Shown here: positions 43,165 through 54,427 of the stretch, in pieces | Position numbering within the stretch: position 1 is the stretch's first letter | Layout of the letters: each line of letters starts with the position of its first letter | Origin: Alphaproteobacteria bacterium | GTDB lineage: Bacteria > Pseudomonadota > Alphaproteobacteria > SMXP01 | Length of the DNA: 64,000 bases | NCBI GenBank assembly: GCA_028285305.1 | Contig: JANQPV010000009.1 | Coordinates: 62,001-126,000, forward strand | Direction of reading: 5' to 3' | Notes under the pieces: model-generated | Told to the model about the DNA's origin: nothing | The model's database searches: none | The model's input: the letters and a program-made list of their open reading frames with translations, nothing else | Program-made: the position numbers and the translations under genes

Positions 43165-43435
43165 GAGTCCTCTCAGGCTCGGTGCCTAACATCTAGGTGG
43201 AGTGCCCACTTGATCGAAATTGCGCAATCTCCGTGTGGCCGATGTCATCAAGGTTCGACCAATATAGAGTGGTTGAGCGGAATTTATCGGTTTATCCTCC
43301 CGTACGGTCCAGACAAAAAGATGCCTGGATTACGTGAACATAGTGAATCGAGAATAGAGGGTGATGGCGGCTGGGAGCCGAACACGTTAGACTGGCTGTG
43401 CCTGCCGGCCAGTGATCCAGGAAAGGTGAATAGCG

Positions 43436-44473
43436 ATGCGCGTTTTTCTTTTTGCAATACTTCTCGTCGTGCTGGGGGGAGGAGCGTATTTGCTTTACAC
43501 GGACCAGCAGGACGACGGTGTACTGAATTTTTCTAACACTCCATTCTTGGCTGACTTGTTCGCCACTGATTCCGAATCTGAGGAGGAGGAAACCGAAGTC
43601 GCTGTGGCTCCGCCATCTGCTGAGGAGGAGCCGGCTTCTGAAACATCCGCGATCGAGCCGCCGACCTTTGACATTGTGCGCGTTGAAGCGGACGGCAACA
43701 CGCTGGCTGCGGGCCGGGCGGAGCCGGGGTCAACGGTTAATCTGCTTGCGAATGGTGAAGAGGTTGCCTCAGAGACTTCAAATGACAATGGGGAATGGGT
43801 GATGCTGCTCGAGCGTCCCCTGGACCAAGGCCAGCAGAATTTGACCCTTGAGATGGTTTTGCCCGACGGCACTGTTGTCAAATCGGAGCAGGTCGTTGTG
43901 ATTGCCGTTCCAAAGCGGGCTGGTGAAAAACCCCTTGTTGTACTGGGTGATGAAGATGGTGAAAGCCGCATCTTACAGGAGCCGGGCGGCGGAGTGCGCG
44001 TTGGCGACCTCAGTCTTGATATCGTCGATTATGACGAGGGCGGCGCCGTTATCTTGCAGGGTCGCGCCAAGCCTGGAGCGCAGGTTCGGGCATATGTGGA
44101 TAATCAACGCATTGGCGATGCGCGCGCGGGAGTGGACGGGTCCGAGAGTGAAGGAGAGTGGATACTCACGCCCGATCAATCGATCGTGCCGGGCACGTAT
44201 GTTCTTCGTGTCGATCAGCTCGCAGACGACGGCTCGGTGTCGGCCCGCGTCGAAGTACCGTTCGAGCGGCTTCCGCCCGAACAAGCCCAAAATCTCTCCC
44301 CAGGCCAGGTTATCGTTCAACCGGGAAATAGCCTGTGGCGAATCTCTCGCCGGCTATACGGTCAAGGCATTCTCTACACGGTGATCTATGAAGCGAATAA
44401 GGGTCAGATCCGTGATCCGGATTTGATCTATCCAGGTCAGGTGTTCGATACGCCGGTGGTTCCTGGCGGTTAG
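43436..44473 (+). CDS. LysM domain protein with Ig-like repeats
   Basis: 345 residues. A hydrophobic N-terminal segment (3-20) acts as signal anchor, followed by an acidic Glu/Ser-rich linker. Two Ig-like or bacterial-type repeats follow (FDIVRVEADGNTLAAGRAEPGSTVNL and GAVILQGRAKPGAQVRAYVD), both with the AxPGxxV pattern. The last ~50 residues are a LysM module (IVQPGNSLWRISRRLYGQG ... LIYPGQVF), binding peptidoglycan. Likely a periplasmic or envelope protein. Placed 68 bp before the Atm1-type exporter. Confidence 0.9.
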   Translation: MRVFLFAILLVVLGGGAYLLYTDQQDDGVLNFSNTPFLADLFATDSESEEEETEVAVAPPSAEEEPASETSAIEPPTFDIVRVEADGNTLAAGRAEPGSTVNLLANGEEVASETSNDNGEWVMLLERPLDQGQQNLTLEMVLPDGTVVKSEQVVVIAVPKRAGEKPLVVLGDEDGESRILQEPGGGVRVGDLSLDIVDYDEGGAVILQGRAKPGAQVRAYVDNQRIGDARAGVDGSESEGEWILTPDQSIVPGTYVLRVDQLADDGSVSARVEVPFERLPPEQAQNLSPGQVIVQPGNSLWRISRRLYGQGILYTVIYEANKGQIRDPDLIYPGQVFDTPVVPGG

Positions 44474-44541
44474 GGCTGTGCGTGCGCATACCGGGCGCGC
44501 GCTCCTGGTAAATTGCACCGGGAAGCTATAAGTCCTGAGCT

Positions 44542-46473
44542 ATGCCGCCTGCATCTGAAGAAAAGACCGAGAGCGCCGATAAGGGAACCGCGTCCGAACC
44601 GCTCCAAGAAGAAGGCAACAAAGCACAACTGTCCATTTTGGCGTCCCTTCTCCCCTATGTTTGGCCGAAGGACCAGCCAGGATTTCGCGTTCGGGTGATC
44701 ATCGCCTTTGCCTGCTTAGTTGCGGCCAAGGCGGTGATGCTCGGTGCCCCCTTCTTCTACGGCGAAGCTGTGAATATCGTGACAGGCCAAGGGGAGGCTT
44801 TGGCCGTTGCCGCCGTGCCTCTTGCGCTTGTCTTTGCCTACGGCTTTTCGCGCGTGGGCAGTGTTGCCTTCCAAAACTTGCGTGATGCGATTTTTTCTCG
44901 TGTGGGCCAACGGGCGCAAAGACTGATTGCTATGGAAGTCTTTGAGCATCTGCACAACCTGTCGCTCAGGTACCATCTCGAACGCCGCACGGGTGGTTTG
45001 AGCCGCGTGATCGAACGGGGCGTTAAGTCCGTAGACTTCCTTTTGCGCTTCTTGGTTTTCAGCATCGGTCCCACTCTCTTGGAGTTGGTGCTGGCCAACA
45101 TTGTGCTCACTGTGATGTACAGCTGGGTTTATGCGCTCATTACGACTATAGCCGTGATCTGTTACATGTGGTTCACGTTTTCGCTCACGGAATGGCGGCT
45201 CAAAATCCGGCGCGATATGAACGAACGGGATACCGAGGCGAACACCCGCGCGATCGACAGTCTGCTGAATTACGAGACAGTTAAGTACTTCACAAATGAA
45301 GACTACGAGGCGGAGCGCTTTGATCGCGCTCTCATGCGATATGAAGACGCGGCCGTTAAATCCCAAGTTTCTTTGGCGTGGGTAAATTTCGGCCAAGCAA
45401 TCATTCTTAATCTTGCACTGGTCAGCATGATGATCATGGCGGCCATCGATGTCGTTGCCGGTCGGATGGATCCTGGTGGATTTGTCGTCGTGAACAGTCT
45501 GCTGATCCAGCTCTACGTTCCCCTTAATATGTTGGGCTTTGTGTATAGGGAGATCAAGCAAGCCTTGGTCGATATGGAAAAGATGTTCGGCTTGACCCGG
45601 GTTGCCCCTGAAATCGCAGACGGTCCAGAAGCGATGGATTTGATCGTTGGTCACGGTCAAGTGGAATTCAAGGATGTTGAATTCTCTTATGATGACGAAA
45701 GATCTATTTTGAAGCGTGTGTCGTTCGTCATTCCGGGGGGCAAGAAGGTGGCGGTTGTCGGACCGAGCGGGGCCGGCAAATCGACGCTCTCGCGTTTGCT
45801 CTTTCGTTTTTATGACGTCAGCAAAGGGTCTATTTTGATCGATGGTCAAGACTTGCGAAGTCTGACCCAAGACAGTTTACGCCGCGCGATCGGCATCGTT
45901 CCCCAAGACACGGTTCTGTTCAACGATACCATCAAATACAACATCGCCTATGCAGATCCGTCCGCGACGCCCTCAGCCATTGAAGAGGCAGCGCGTCTCG
46001 CTCAGATCCATGATTTCATTTCCGGCCTGCCCGATGGCTATCACTCTCAAGTGGGCGAACGCGGATTGAAGCTTTCAGGTGGAGAGAAGCAGCGCGTGGC
46101 CATTGCGCGTACGATCTTGAAGGACCCTCCCATTCTCATTCTCGATGAAGCCACGTCGGCGCTTGACACAAAGACCGAACGCGGCATTCAAGATGCCCTC
46201 AAAGGTGTTTCAGCTGATCGCACCACTTTAGTGATCGCGCACCGCCTGTCGACCGTTATCGACGCAGATGAGATTCTTGTGTTGAAAGAGGGGGAGATTG
46301 TTGAACGCGGCACACATGCGGTCCTCTTAGACAAGGCGGGGCTCTATTCCGAAATGTGGCAAGAACAGCAATCCGCGATCGCTCGCGGAGAAGAAATCGT
46401 TTCAAAGGCGCCGGCTGCCGTCGACTCGCCCGCCTCCTCAACCGAAAAAGTTACGCTTCCCGAGCCAGCTTGA
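44542..46473 (+). CDS. Atm1/HMT1-type ABC exporter
   Basis: 643 residues, half-transporter with the six-helix domain first (about 50-340) and one nucleotide-binding domain. Walker A is GPSGAGKST, the signature is LSGGEKQRV, Walker B is ILILDEATSALD, and the Q- and H-loops are present (VPQDT, IAHRL). The extended QNLRDAIFSRVGQRAQRL region and RNATL-like helices are typical of ATM1 proteins, which export glutathione-linked metal or sulfur species. It forms a homodimer in the inner membrane. Confidence 0.9.
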   Translation: MPPASEEKTESADKGTASEPLQEEGNKAQLSILASLLPYVWPKDQPGFRVRVIIAFACLVAAKAVMLGAPFFYGEAVNIVTGQGEALAVAAVPLALVFAYGFSRVGSVAFQNLRDAIFSRVGQRAQRLIAMEVFEHLHNLSLRYHLERRTGGLSRVIERGVKSVDFLLRFLVFSIGPTLLELVLANIVLTVMYSWVYALITTIAVICYMWFTFSLTEWRLKIRRDMNERDTEANTRAIDSLLNYETVKYFTNEDYEAERFDRALMRYEDAAVKSQVSLAWVNFGQAIILNLALVSMMIMAAIDVVAGRMDPGGFVVVNSLLIQLYVPLNMLGFVYREIKQALVDMEKMFGLTRVAPEIADGPEAMDLIVGHGQVEFKDVEFSYDDERSILKRVSFVIPGGKKVAVVGPSGAGKSTLSRLLFRFYDVSKGSILIDGQDLRSLTQDSLRRAIGIVPQDTVLFNDTIKYNIAYADPSATPSAIEEAARLAQIHDFISGLPDGYHSQVGERGLKLSGGEKQRVAIARTILKDPPILILDEATSALDTKTERGIQDALKGVSADRTTLVIAHRLSTVIDADEILVLKEGEIVERGTHAVLLDKAGLYSEMWQEQQSAIARGEEIVSKAPAAVDSPASSTEKVTLPEPA

Positions 46474-46497
46474 GCTTTATTCGACGAAAATTGCTGG

Positions 46498-46503
46498 TAT
46501 AAT
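46498..46503 (+). promoter_or_regulatory. Consensus -10 TATAAT ahead of the PagL-like gene
   Basis: TATAAT lies about 40 bp before ATG 46544; a recognisable -35 element at standard spacing is weak (CTTTAT). It suggests that the PagL-like gene has its own promoter after the ABC exporter. Confidence 0.45.
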
Positions 46504-46543
46504 CGCCGCCACAAAAGGTTAATTGCGTGGGGGGCGCGTTCGC

Positions 46544-47173
46544 ATGGCTCAAAGGGTACGCTCTGCATCATCTCATAAAGCTTCATCGCGGAAGGTGCTG
46601 GTCGAACAATCCTACGTCACAGCCTTTGTCAGCTTTGTGCTCCTCTTTTTTGCGGCTTTTGTCGCTCAATCGCAGGCCGAAGAATTTTCAGGCTATGAGT
46701 TTCGCGGCGGCATCTTGAAACACGACGCCGGACTGTTCAGCAGCCCGCGCGAAGACGGCGTGGATATTAATCTAGAGGTTCTTTTTCCAAGCCCCAAGGT
46801 CTTGCGCTACATCGGCTCCCCTCGTCCTCATATCGGCGGGTCGTACGCCACTGACAGCAATGGCACCAGCCAAGGCTATCTCGGTCTGACCTGGGATTAC
46901 TACGTTGTTGAACGCGTGTATCTGACCGGAGCCCTGGGTGGAGCGGTGCATACGGCGGACAAGCTGACGGAAGAAGATTTCGCACCGGGTGAAATGGCTG
47001 AGCAGAAGATTCTCGGCTGCCGCGTGTTGTTTAGGTTGGCGGTTGGCCTCGGCTATCAATTCACGGAGCGCATTAGTGGTCAGCTCTATGCCGACCACAT
47101 TTCGAACGCGAGCATCTGCGACAATAACGAGGGGCTTGAAGCTGCCGGTGTGCGTTTCGGCTACAAATTCTAG
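46544..47173 (+). CDS. Lipid A 3-O-deacylase, PagL/acyloxyacyl hydrolase family
   Basis: 209 residues from ATG 46544; an in-frame TTG 7 codons up is possible. A signal peptide (VTAFVSFVLLFFAAFVAQSQAEEF) precedes a beta barrel. Catalytic residues of PagL are visible in YADHISNAS (His and Ser) and NEG (Glu), and the chain ends in aromatic F as outer-membrane barrels do. The enzyme removes the 3-O acyl chain of lipid A in the outer membrane. Confidence 0.85.
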   Translation: MAQRVRSASSHKASSRKVLVEQSYVTAFVSFVLLFFAAFVAQSQAEEFSGYEFRGGILKHDAGLFSSPREDGVDINLEVLFPSPKVLRYIGSPRPHIGGSYATDSNGTSQGYLGLTWDYYVVERVYLTGALGGAVHTADKLTEEDFAPGEMAEQKILGCRVLFRLAVGLGYQFTERISGQLYADHISNASICDNNEGLEAAGVRFGYKF

Positions 47174-47395
47174 CTTTTTCCCAGAGACCAAGTTCGCTCG
47201 GAACGGTCGTTCGTTTGTCAGTGCGGGCAACGCATTGACTTAAGTCATTGATGCCCAAATAGCACGCTAAACACGGTTTTCTTGAGACGCGGTCGCTGGT
47301 ACACTCTTGCCAAGTAGCGCTGTCAGTTAGGGGCAGGGCGAGAGAGACCGCATGACAAAAAGAAGCTGCGTCCAACGAGGCGCGCCGGTCCGCGT

Positions 47396-48547
47396 ATGAC
47401 CTATTTGGGCCGGAGAAGAAAAAGAAATTCGAAGCGGAACGACTCGGATCGAACTTCACGGCTTGGCCGGTTCGGTCATACCTTCGCGGCAGTTGATTTA
47501 GGGACAAACAATTGTCGTTTGCTTGTTGCCAAGCCCAAGAAGGTTGGGTTCCAAGTCATTGACTCGTTCTCCCGTACTGTCCGCCTTGGAGAGGGGCTTG
47601 AAAAATCGGGACACCTGTCTGAGGACGCGATCGGGCGAACCATAGATGCACTCAACATCTGTGCGGAAAAGATGCAATATCGCCGAGTTTCGCGGGTCCG
47701 GGCAATTGCGACCCAAGCTTGCCGTCTGGCAGAGAACGGCGAGGACTTCATTGCCCGTGTGCGCGAAGAAACGGGCATCTCCCTAGACATAATACGTGCG
47801 GACGAAGAGGCGAAATTGGCCGTTGCCGGCTGTTCTTCGCTTCTGGATCATGGGCAAGATGCGGCGCTCATTTTTGACATCGGTGGTGGGAGTACGGAGC
47901 TTGTGTGGCTTGACCTAAGTTCTCGGGGTGATGGAGACGTCAATTCTGCTGGCCGAAGCATGACGAATTCTATTGTTGCGTGGACGTCTCTTCCCTATGG
48001 GGTTGTAAATTTGGCAGAGCGGTATGGTGGCGGCGATGTAGCGGCTGACACTTATCAAGCAATGGTTGGCGAGGTCATAGATGCCCTGGATGCTTTTACG
48101 GAGGCTGATGGACTAAAGGCCGCATTCGATGAGAGCCGCGTTCAGATGCTCGGCACGTCCGGAACCGTCACGACGCTGGCTGGTATCTATTTGGGACTCG
48201 AACGTTATGATCGGGCCAAAGTGGACGGCCTCTGGTTGGATATGCCGGCCGTGCGCGACATTTCAAATCGATTGGCCTCGATCAGCTACGCGGAACGCAA
48301 GCAAGTGCCGTGTGTGGGGCATGATCGAGCCGATCTGGTGGTTGCGGGCTGCGCCATTTTAGAAGCCATTCATCAACGCTGGCCGTGCGACCGGCTCCGA
48401 GTGGCCGACCGCGGTTTGCGCGAAGGCATGCTCTTGGCACTTATGGACAATGCCGATCGGGAAGGCAGTCGTCCCGGTGAGAAGAACAAGAGCACGAAGG
48501 GGCGTCCCCGGCGCTCCCGCAATCAATACCGGCCGGCGCGTGCGTAG
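47396..48547 (+). CDS. Ppx/GppA family phosphatase
   Basis: 383 residues. The actin-like phosphate-binding pattern AAVDLGTNNCRLLV (about 31-44) and FDIGGGSTELV (near 158-168) mark the exopolyphosphatase / pppGpp phosphatase family, followed by LPYGVVNLAERYGG and MLGTSGTVTTLAG. The N-terminal 28 residues are basic and unlike other members. The missing C-terminal HD part of long Ppx enzymes is normal for this short type. It lies 11 bp before rlmE, likely co-transcribed. Confidence 0.92.
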   Translation: MTYLGRRRKRNSKRNDSDRTSRLGRFGHTFAAVDLGTNNCRLLVAKPKKVGFQVIDSFSRTVRLGEGLEKSGHLSEDAIGRTIDALNICAEKMQYRRVSRVRAIATQACRLAENGEDFIARVREETGISLDIIRADEEAKLAVAGCSSLLDHGQDAALIFDIGGGSTELVWLDLSSRGDGDVNSAGRSMTNSIVAWTSLPYGVVNLAERYGGGDVAADTYQAMVGEVIDALDAFTEADGLKAAFDESRVQMLGTSGTVTTLAGIYLGLERYDRAKVDGLWLDMPAVRDISNRLASISYAERKQVPCVGHDRADLVVAGCAILEAIHQRWPCDRLRVADRGLREGMLLALMDNADREGSRPGEKNKSTKGRPRRSRNQYRPARA

Positions 48548-48558
48548 AAAAGAAGACG

Positions 48559-49296
48559 GTGGACAAAGACCAACCTAAAAGAACACGCAGCAAACGACGG
48601 CCGTCCTCGCCTCAGCAGTCGGCTTCGTCCGGCCGAGGCGGTCTGACCCAAAATGTGCGCACCGCCAAAGGCCGGCGCCTTTCGTCGACGCGCTGGTTAG
48701 AGCGGCAACTCAATGACCCCTATGTTGCGGCAGCCAAAGAACGAGGACTTCGCTCACGCGCAGCGTTCAAGCTCGAACAAATGGACGAAAAGTTCGGTGT
48801 GCTGAAGAATGCTGCAACAGTTGTCGATCTTGGGGCAGCGCCGGGCGGCTGGTCTCAGATTGTTGCTGAACGCTGCCATTCACGAGGCAAGGGGGATATG
48901 CGTATCATTGCCGTCGACCTCCAAGAAATGGAACCTGTCCCGGGTGTGCGCTTTCTGCAGATGGACTTTACCGAGCCCCAAGCGGCGGAGACCATTAAGG
49001 TGGTTCTCGGAGGTGAGGCCGATTGCGTTCTTTCCGACATGGCAGCTCCCGCAACGGGGCATAAGCAAACAGATCATCTGCGCATCGTTGCCTTGTTCGA
49101 GGCCGCGCTTGAATTTGCGGTCACGGTATTGCGGCCGGGAGGGTCTTTTGTGGCGAAAGTGCTCCAAGGCGGAACGGAACACCGATTGTTGAGCGAAATG
49201 AAGAAGTCATTCCAGACGGTGCGGCATTTCAAGCCGGATGCAAGCCGGACGGACTCAGCGGAAATCTACGTTGTCGGGCTCGGGTTTCGAGGCTAG
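48559..49296 (+). CDS. rlmE: 23S rRNA 2'-O-methyltransferase RlmE
   Basis: 245 residues, GTG start. After a basic, disordered N terminus (about 45 residues), the FtsJ/RrmJ fold shows RSRAAFKLEQMDEKFGVL, SAM motif VDLGAAPGGWSQI, DMAAPATGHKQTDH and GGSFVAKVLQGG, containing the K-D-K-E catalytic set. It methylates U2552 of 23S rRNA. The pairing with a Ppx/GppA gene upstream is frequent in alphaproteobacteria. A G/C-rich stem-loop follows before guaB. Confidence 0.94.
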   Translation: MDKDQPKRTRSKRRPSSPQQSASSGRGGLTQNVRTAKGRRLSSTRWLERQLNDPYVAAAKERGLRSRAAFKLEQMDEKFGVLKNAATVVDLGAAPGGWSQIVAERCHSRGKGDMRIIAVDLQEMEPVPGVRFLQMDFTEPQAAETIKVVLGGEADCVLSDMAAPATGHKQTDHLRIVALFEAALEFAVTVLRPGGSFVAKVLQGGTEHRLLSEMKKSFQTVRHFKPDASRTDSAEIYVVGLGFRG

Positions 49297-49311
49297 CGCA
49301 GGCACGTGCGC

Positions 49312-49358
49312 GTGAGGCCCCTTTGCGCCGGCGTGCGAGTCGTGATAAACGGCCTCAC
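49312..49358. other. Inverted repeat between rlmE and guaB
   Basis: GTGAGGCC (49312-49319) and GGCCTCAC (49351-49358) are perfect 8-bp arms with a 31-nt interior that contains a smaller GCGCCGGCG palindrome. No T-run follows. It could be a leader structure of guaB or a weak terminator of rlmE. Confidence 0.35.
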
Positions 49359-49405
49359 CGTGGCCCAAGGTTCAGTCCACCTTCTCACGGGTTGCGGGTG
49401 TTTAA

Positions 49406-50893
<1,488 letters not shown>

Positions 50894-50920
50894 TTAAATT
50901 AAATCATATCAGAGTCGATC

Positions 50921-52243
50921 GTGACACCGAGCGCCAGGTGCCAAGCTGCAATAGAGATTTTGCACTCTTATAATGCCAGCGAAGGCTCGCTTGCACACTA
51001 TCTCGACTCTTGGGCGCGAAATCATCGATATGCGGGATCCAAAGATCGCAGGTTTATACGTGAGCTGATTTATTCTGTCTTTCGTCGTAGGCTCGAAATC
51101 GCAAATTATGTTTCCGATGAGGATCCGCGTGCCTTGGTCATTGGGGCGCTGCGTATTGGTTTGGGGTTAACCGCCGAGGAGGCCGCTTCTTTTTTTGATG
51201 GATCCGCCTATGGGCCCGTGCCTCTCTCGCAATCGGAGAGCCAGCTCATTGTGAGTGATCCCTGCGAAAGTTTAGAGGATCATGTCCGCTGCAATTTGCC
51301 TTTGTGGTTGTTTGAGAAGGTTTTAGCGAGTGGGGGACATGATGTTGAAGACATCATGATGCTGCAAGAGCGGGCGCCTCTCGATCTGCGCGTAAATGCT
51401 CTGGAACCTTATGACGCCACCATTCGCATGCTTGAGGAAGGAGGCATCTGTGCGCCGCCTTGCAAATACGCTCCCTATGGAAGGCGCGTTCCAACTTCGA
51501 AAAATGAAAACCCGAACCGAGTTCTGGATTCGCAAGCATTCCGGCGGGGCCGAGTCGAAGTTCAAGACGAGGGCTCGCAATTGGCTTCCTTGTTGGTCGA
51601 TGCCCGACAGGGACACCGTGTTCTGGACTATTGCGGCGGTGGAGGAGGTAAGACGCTCGCCATTGCTTGCCGGCCGGGCGCTCCTGATGAGTTTTTGTGC
51701 ACAGATGTTAACCAACGACGTTTGCAGGAAGCAAAAAGACGTACAAAGAGAGCTGGACTGAAGGGCATCGAATTTGCTCTGCTTCCAGAGGAGGGACGCC
51801 CGACGAGTGTTCATCCGCTTGCTGATGAGCATTTCGGGTTTCACCGCGTCGTCTTGGACGCACCCTGCTCGGGATCGGGTGCATGGCGGCGCCGGCCGGA
51901 AGAGAAGTGGGCCATGACTCCTGGAAGACTTGAGGATTTGTGTGCGGTTCAAGACCGACTGTTGAAAGCGGCCAGCGGCTATGTCTGTCCGGGAGGCCGC
52001 CTCGTCTATATAACCTGTTCTTTGTTTGCTGAGGAAAATGCGCTCCGGGTGAGCCGATTTCTGGGTGAAGTGCGGGAATTTAGGCTTATGTCCGCACGCA
52101 GTGTTTGGCGTGATCTTGGGTTGCCAGAACTCTCGCCGCGTTGTTTTCTACCCGTTCGCGATGAAGGTGACGGGCTCATGCTTGCGCCGTGGCTGTCCGG
52201 TACCGACGGATTTTTCGTAGCTATTCTCGAACGGGTGGCTTAA
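50921..52243 (+). CDS. rsmB: RsmB-family 16S rRNA cytosine-5 methyltransferase
   Basis: 440 residues, GTG start. The N-terminal NusB-like part (about 1-75) is short, then the SAM-binding domain with VLDYCGGGGGKTLAIA and the two RNA m5C cysteines: DAPCSGSGAWRR (the release cysteine) and ITCSLFAEEN (the nucleophile). Downstream sequence reaches the usual C-terminal region. The target is probably C967 of 16S rRNA, by family. It lies 28 bp after guaB. Confidence 0.85.
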   Translation: MTPSARCQAAIEILHSYNASEGSLAHYLDSWARNHRYAGSKDRRFIRELIYSVFRRRLEIANYVSDEDPRALVIGALRIGLGLTAEEAASFFDGSAYGPVPLSQSESQLIVSDPCESLEDHVRCNLPLWLFEKVLASGGHDVEDIMMLQERAPLDLRVNALEPYDATIRMLEEGGICAPPCKYAPYGRRVPTSKNENPNRVLDSQAFRRGRVEVQDEGSQLASLLVDARQGHRVLDYCGGGGGKTLAIACRPGAPDEFLCTDVNQRRLQEAKRRTKRAGLKGIEFALLPEEGRPTSVHPLADEHFGFHRVVLDAPCSGSGAWRRRPEEKWAMTPGRLEDLCAVQDRLLKAASGYVCPGGRLVYITCSLFAEENALRVSRFLGEVREFRLMSARSVWRDLGLPELSPRCFLPVRDEGDGLMLAPWLSGTDGFFVAILERVA

Positions 52244-52299
52244 GGTTTGCGGTGCGATATGACAGGCTTACACATCTCGGCGAAAACAAAACAACGTTT

Positions 52300-52779
52300 A
52301 TGAAAGACTCAACCAGTACAAAATGGATTGCGTGTCTCCTCATTGTTTGCGGGACATTTGTCGCAACTCTCGTCCCCCAACGTCTCGAGTCGAGTGAGCT
52401 GAGCGAGCGACAATTGCGATTGTCAAATTTGATTACGGAACAAGGAATAGTTGAGCTTCAAGCATCGCGCTATGGGTCCGCGATCCGCCTCTTCGAACAG
52501 GCTGTCGTCGCTAACCCGCAAAATGCGAGGGCGTTCAGCTATATGGGGCATGCTTACCGGCAAGTTGGTATGGTCAAGCGGTCCTACAAGTACTTCGGAA
52601 CGGCGCTGGAGATAAATCCGAACGAGCGCAGTGCATTGAATTGGAGCGGACAAGTCGATGTCGTCGGTCAGAATATACCGCTGGCGGAGGAAAAGCTTGC
52701 TCGTCTCGAGCGGTTATGTGGCAGAACCTGTCCGGAATATTTGAAACTGAAGGGTGCCATCGAAGAGGGGAGTAACTAA
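52300..52779 (+). CDS. Secreted or anchored TPR protein
   Basis: 159 residues from ATG 52300, a start chosen because it opens a signal or anchor sequence (WIACLLIVCGTFVATLVP); no clear Shine-Dalgarno is seen, and the open frame overlaps the RsmB-like gene. Two TPR units cover SRYGSAIRLFEQAVVANPQNARAFSYMGHAYR and SYKYFGTALEINPNERSALNW. A CGRTC motif lies near the end. It lies 6 bp before guaA; role unknown. Confidence 0.7.
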   Translation: MKDSTSTKWIACLLIVCGTFVATLVPQRLESSELSERQLRLSNLITEQGIVELQASRYGSAIRLFEQAVVANPQNARAFSYMGHAYRQVGMVKRSYKYFGTALEINPNERSALNWSGQVDVVGQNIPLAEEKLARLERLCGRTCPEYLKLKGAIEEGSN

Positions 52780-52785
52780 CGGACC

Positions 52786-54363
52786 GTGACACCCGAACGG
52801 ACCCCAGGCGCTTCAGCGCAAGACACGATCCTCATAATAGATTTTGGCTCACAGGTGACGCAGCTTATTGCTCGGCGAGTGCGTGAGAGTGGCGTCTATT
52901 GTGAAATCGTTCCCTTCCATCATGTTGAAGCTCCAGATGCCTATGGGGCATTGAAGGGCGTCATTTTGTCTGGAGGGCCTGCGAGCGTCGTCACTGAGGA
53001 TACACCCCGGGCCCCTGATTGGATTTTTACAAGCGATCTGCCTGTGCTCGGCATCTGCTACGGGCAACAGACAATGGTGGCGCAGTTGGGAGGCCGGGTT
53101 GAAACCAGCGATCACCGGGAGTTCGGCCGCTCGGACTTGGACGTGATCCAAGAATCGTCTCTGTTTGAGGGCGTGTGGCGGACCGGTGAGCGCGATCAGG
53201 TTTGGATGTCCCACGGCGACCGCGTCATCGAGCTTCCCACAGGTTTTGAGGTTGTCGCCACGAGCAAGAACGCGCCCTTCGCAGCCATCGCAGATGAACA
53301 GCGCAGGTTCTTTGGCGTGCAGTTCCACCCGGAAGTTGTTCACACGCCGCGCGGTTCGGAATTACTTCGCAACTTCACTCACGACGTGGCTGGGTGTTCC
53401 GGCAGTTGGACGATGGCGGCATTTAAGGACGGCGCCATTCAGAAAATTCAGCGCCAAGTAGGCCGTGGGCATGTCGTGTGCGGACTGTCTGGAGGCGTAG
53501 ATTCGTCCGTCGTTGCCGTACTGTTGCACGAGGCAATCGGCGATCAGCTGACTTGCGTCCTGGTTGATACCGGTGTGATGCGCACGAACGAAGTTGAAGA
53601 TGTGGAGGGCCTCTTTCGCGATCACTACAATATTCCGCTGATCAGCGTCGATGCGTCGGACCTCTTTCTCGCCAAACTGCAAGATGTCACGGATCCGGAG
53701 CAAAAGAGAAAGATCATTGGATCTACGTTCATTGACGTGTTTGACGCAGAAGCCCACAAAATCACTGACGCCAAATTCTTGGCGCAAGGTACTCTTTACC
53801 CTGATGTCATTGAAAGTGTGTCCTTTGCTGGAGGGCCGAGCGCCACGATCAAATCTCATCACAATGTGGGCGGATTGCCGGAACGCATGAAGCTCGAATT
53901 GGTGGAACCTCTCAGAGAATTGTTCAAGGATGAGGTCCGCGCACTTGGCAGGGAACTGGGATTGCCGGAGACCTTTGTTGAACGCCATCCGTTTCCCGGA
54001 CCGGGATTGGCTATCCGCATTCCGGGAGAAGTCACTCGCGACAAAGCAGATATTCTGAGGCGTGCGGACCGCATCTATCTCGAAGAAATAAGGGCAGCCG
54101 GATTGTACAATGAGATTTGGCAGGCCTTCGCCGTCTTGTTGCCGGTGCGGACGGTTGGCGTTATGGGCGATGAGCGAACCTACGAGTTTGTTTGCGCCTT
54201 GCGGGCGGTAACGTCCACGGACGGCATGACCGCCGATTACTATCCCTTCACGCATGAATTTTTGGGGAGAGTCGCAACAAGGATAATCAACGAAGTGCGC
54301 GGCATAAACCGTGTTGTGTACGATGTGACGTCCAAACCTCCGGGAACCATCGAATGGGAATAG
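52786..54363 (+). CDS. guaA: GMP synthase (glutamine-hydrolysing)
   Basis: 525 residues, GTG start. The class I glutaminase domain (1-~200) has LGICYGQQ with the nucleophilic cysteine and FHPEVVH for the catalytic His/Glu. The ATP-pyrophosphatase P-loop is [15 protein letters not shown] (near 233-247). The C-terminal dimerisation region ends in [10 protein letters not shown], identical in type to bacterial GuaA. It converts XMP to GMP, completing the pathway from guaB. Confidence 0.97.
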   Translation: MTPERTPGASAQDTILIIDFGSQVTQLIARRVRESGVYCEIVPFHHVEAPDAYGALKGVILSGGPASVVTEDTPRAPDWIFTSDLPVLGICYGQQTMVAQLGGRVETSDHREFGRSDLDVIQESSLFEGVWRTGERDQVWMSHGDRVIELPTGFEVVATSKNAPFAAIADEQRRFFGVQFHPEVVHTPRGSELLRNFTHDVAGCSGSWTMAAFKDGAIQKIQRQVGRGHVVCGLSGGVDSSVVAVLLHEAIGDQLTCVLVDTGVMRTNEVEDVEGLFRDHYNIPLISVDASDLFLAKLQDVTDPEQKRKIIGSTFIDVFDAEAHKITDAKFLAQGTLYPDVIESVSFAGGPSATIKSHHNVGGLPERMKLELVEPLRELFKDEVRALGRELGLPETFVERHPFPGPGLAIRIPGEVTRDKADILRRADRIYLEEIRAAGLYNEIWQAFAVLLPVRTVGVMGDERTYEFVCALRAVTSTDGMTADYYPFTHEFLGRVATRIINEVRGINRVVYDVTSKPPGTIEWE

Positions 54364-54427
54364 CTCCAATTGCTGCATGATGGGGTGTGCGGTATAGTCG
54401 TGGCTGCATCGATCAGGGAGACCAGCC

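Noticed and set aside
44716-45870. 384-codon open frame on the minus strand
   Set aside because: It is antisense to the ABC exporter, has no recognisable motif, and is explained by the codon usage of the real gene.
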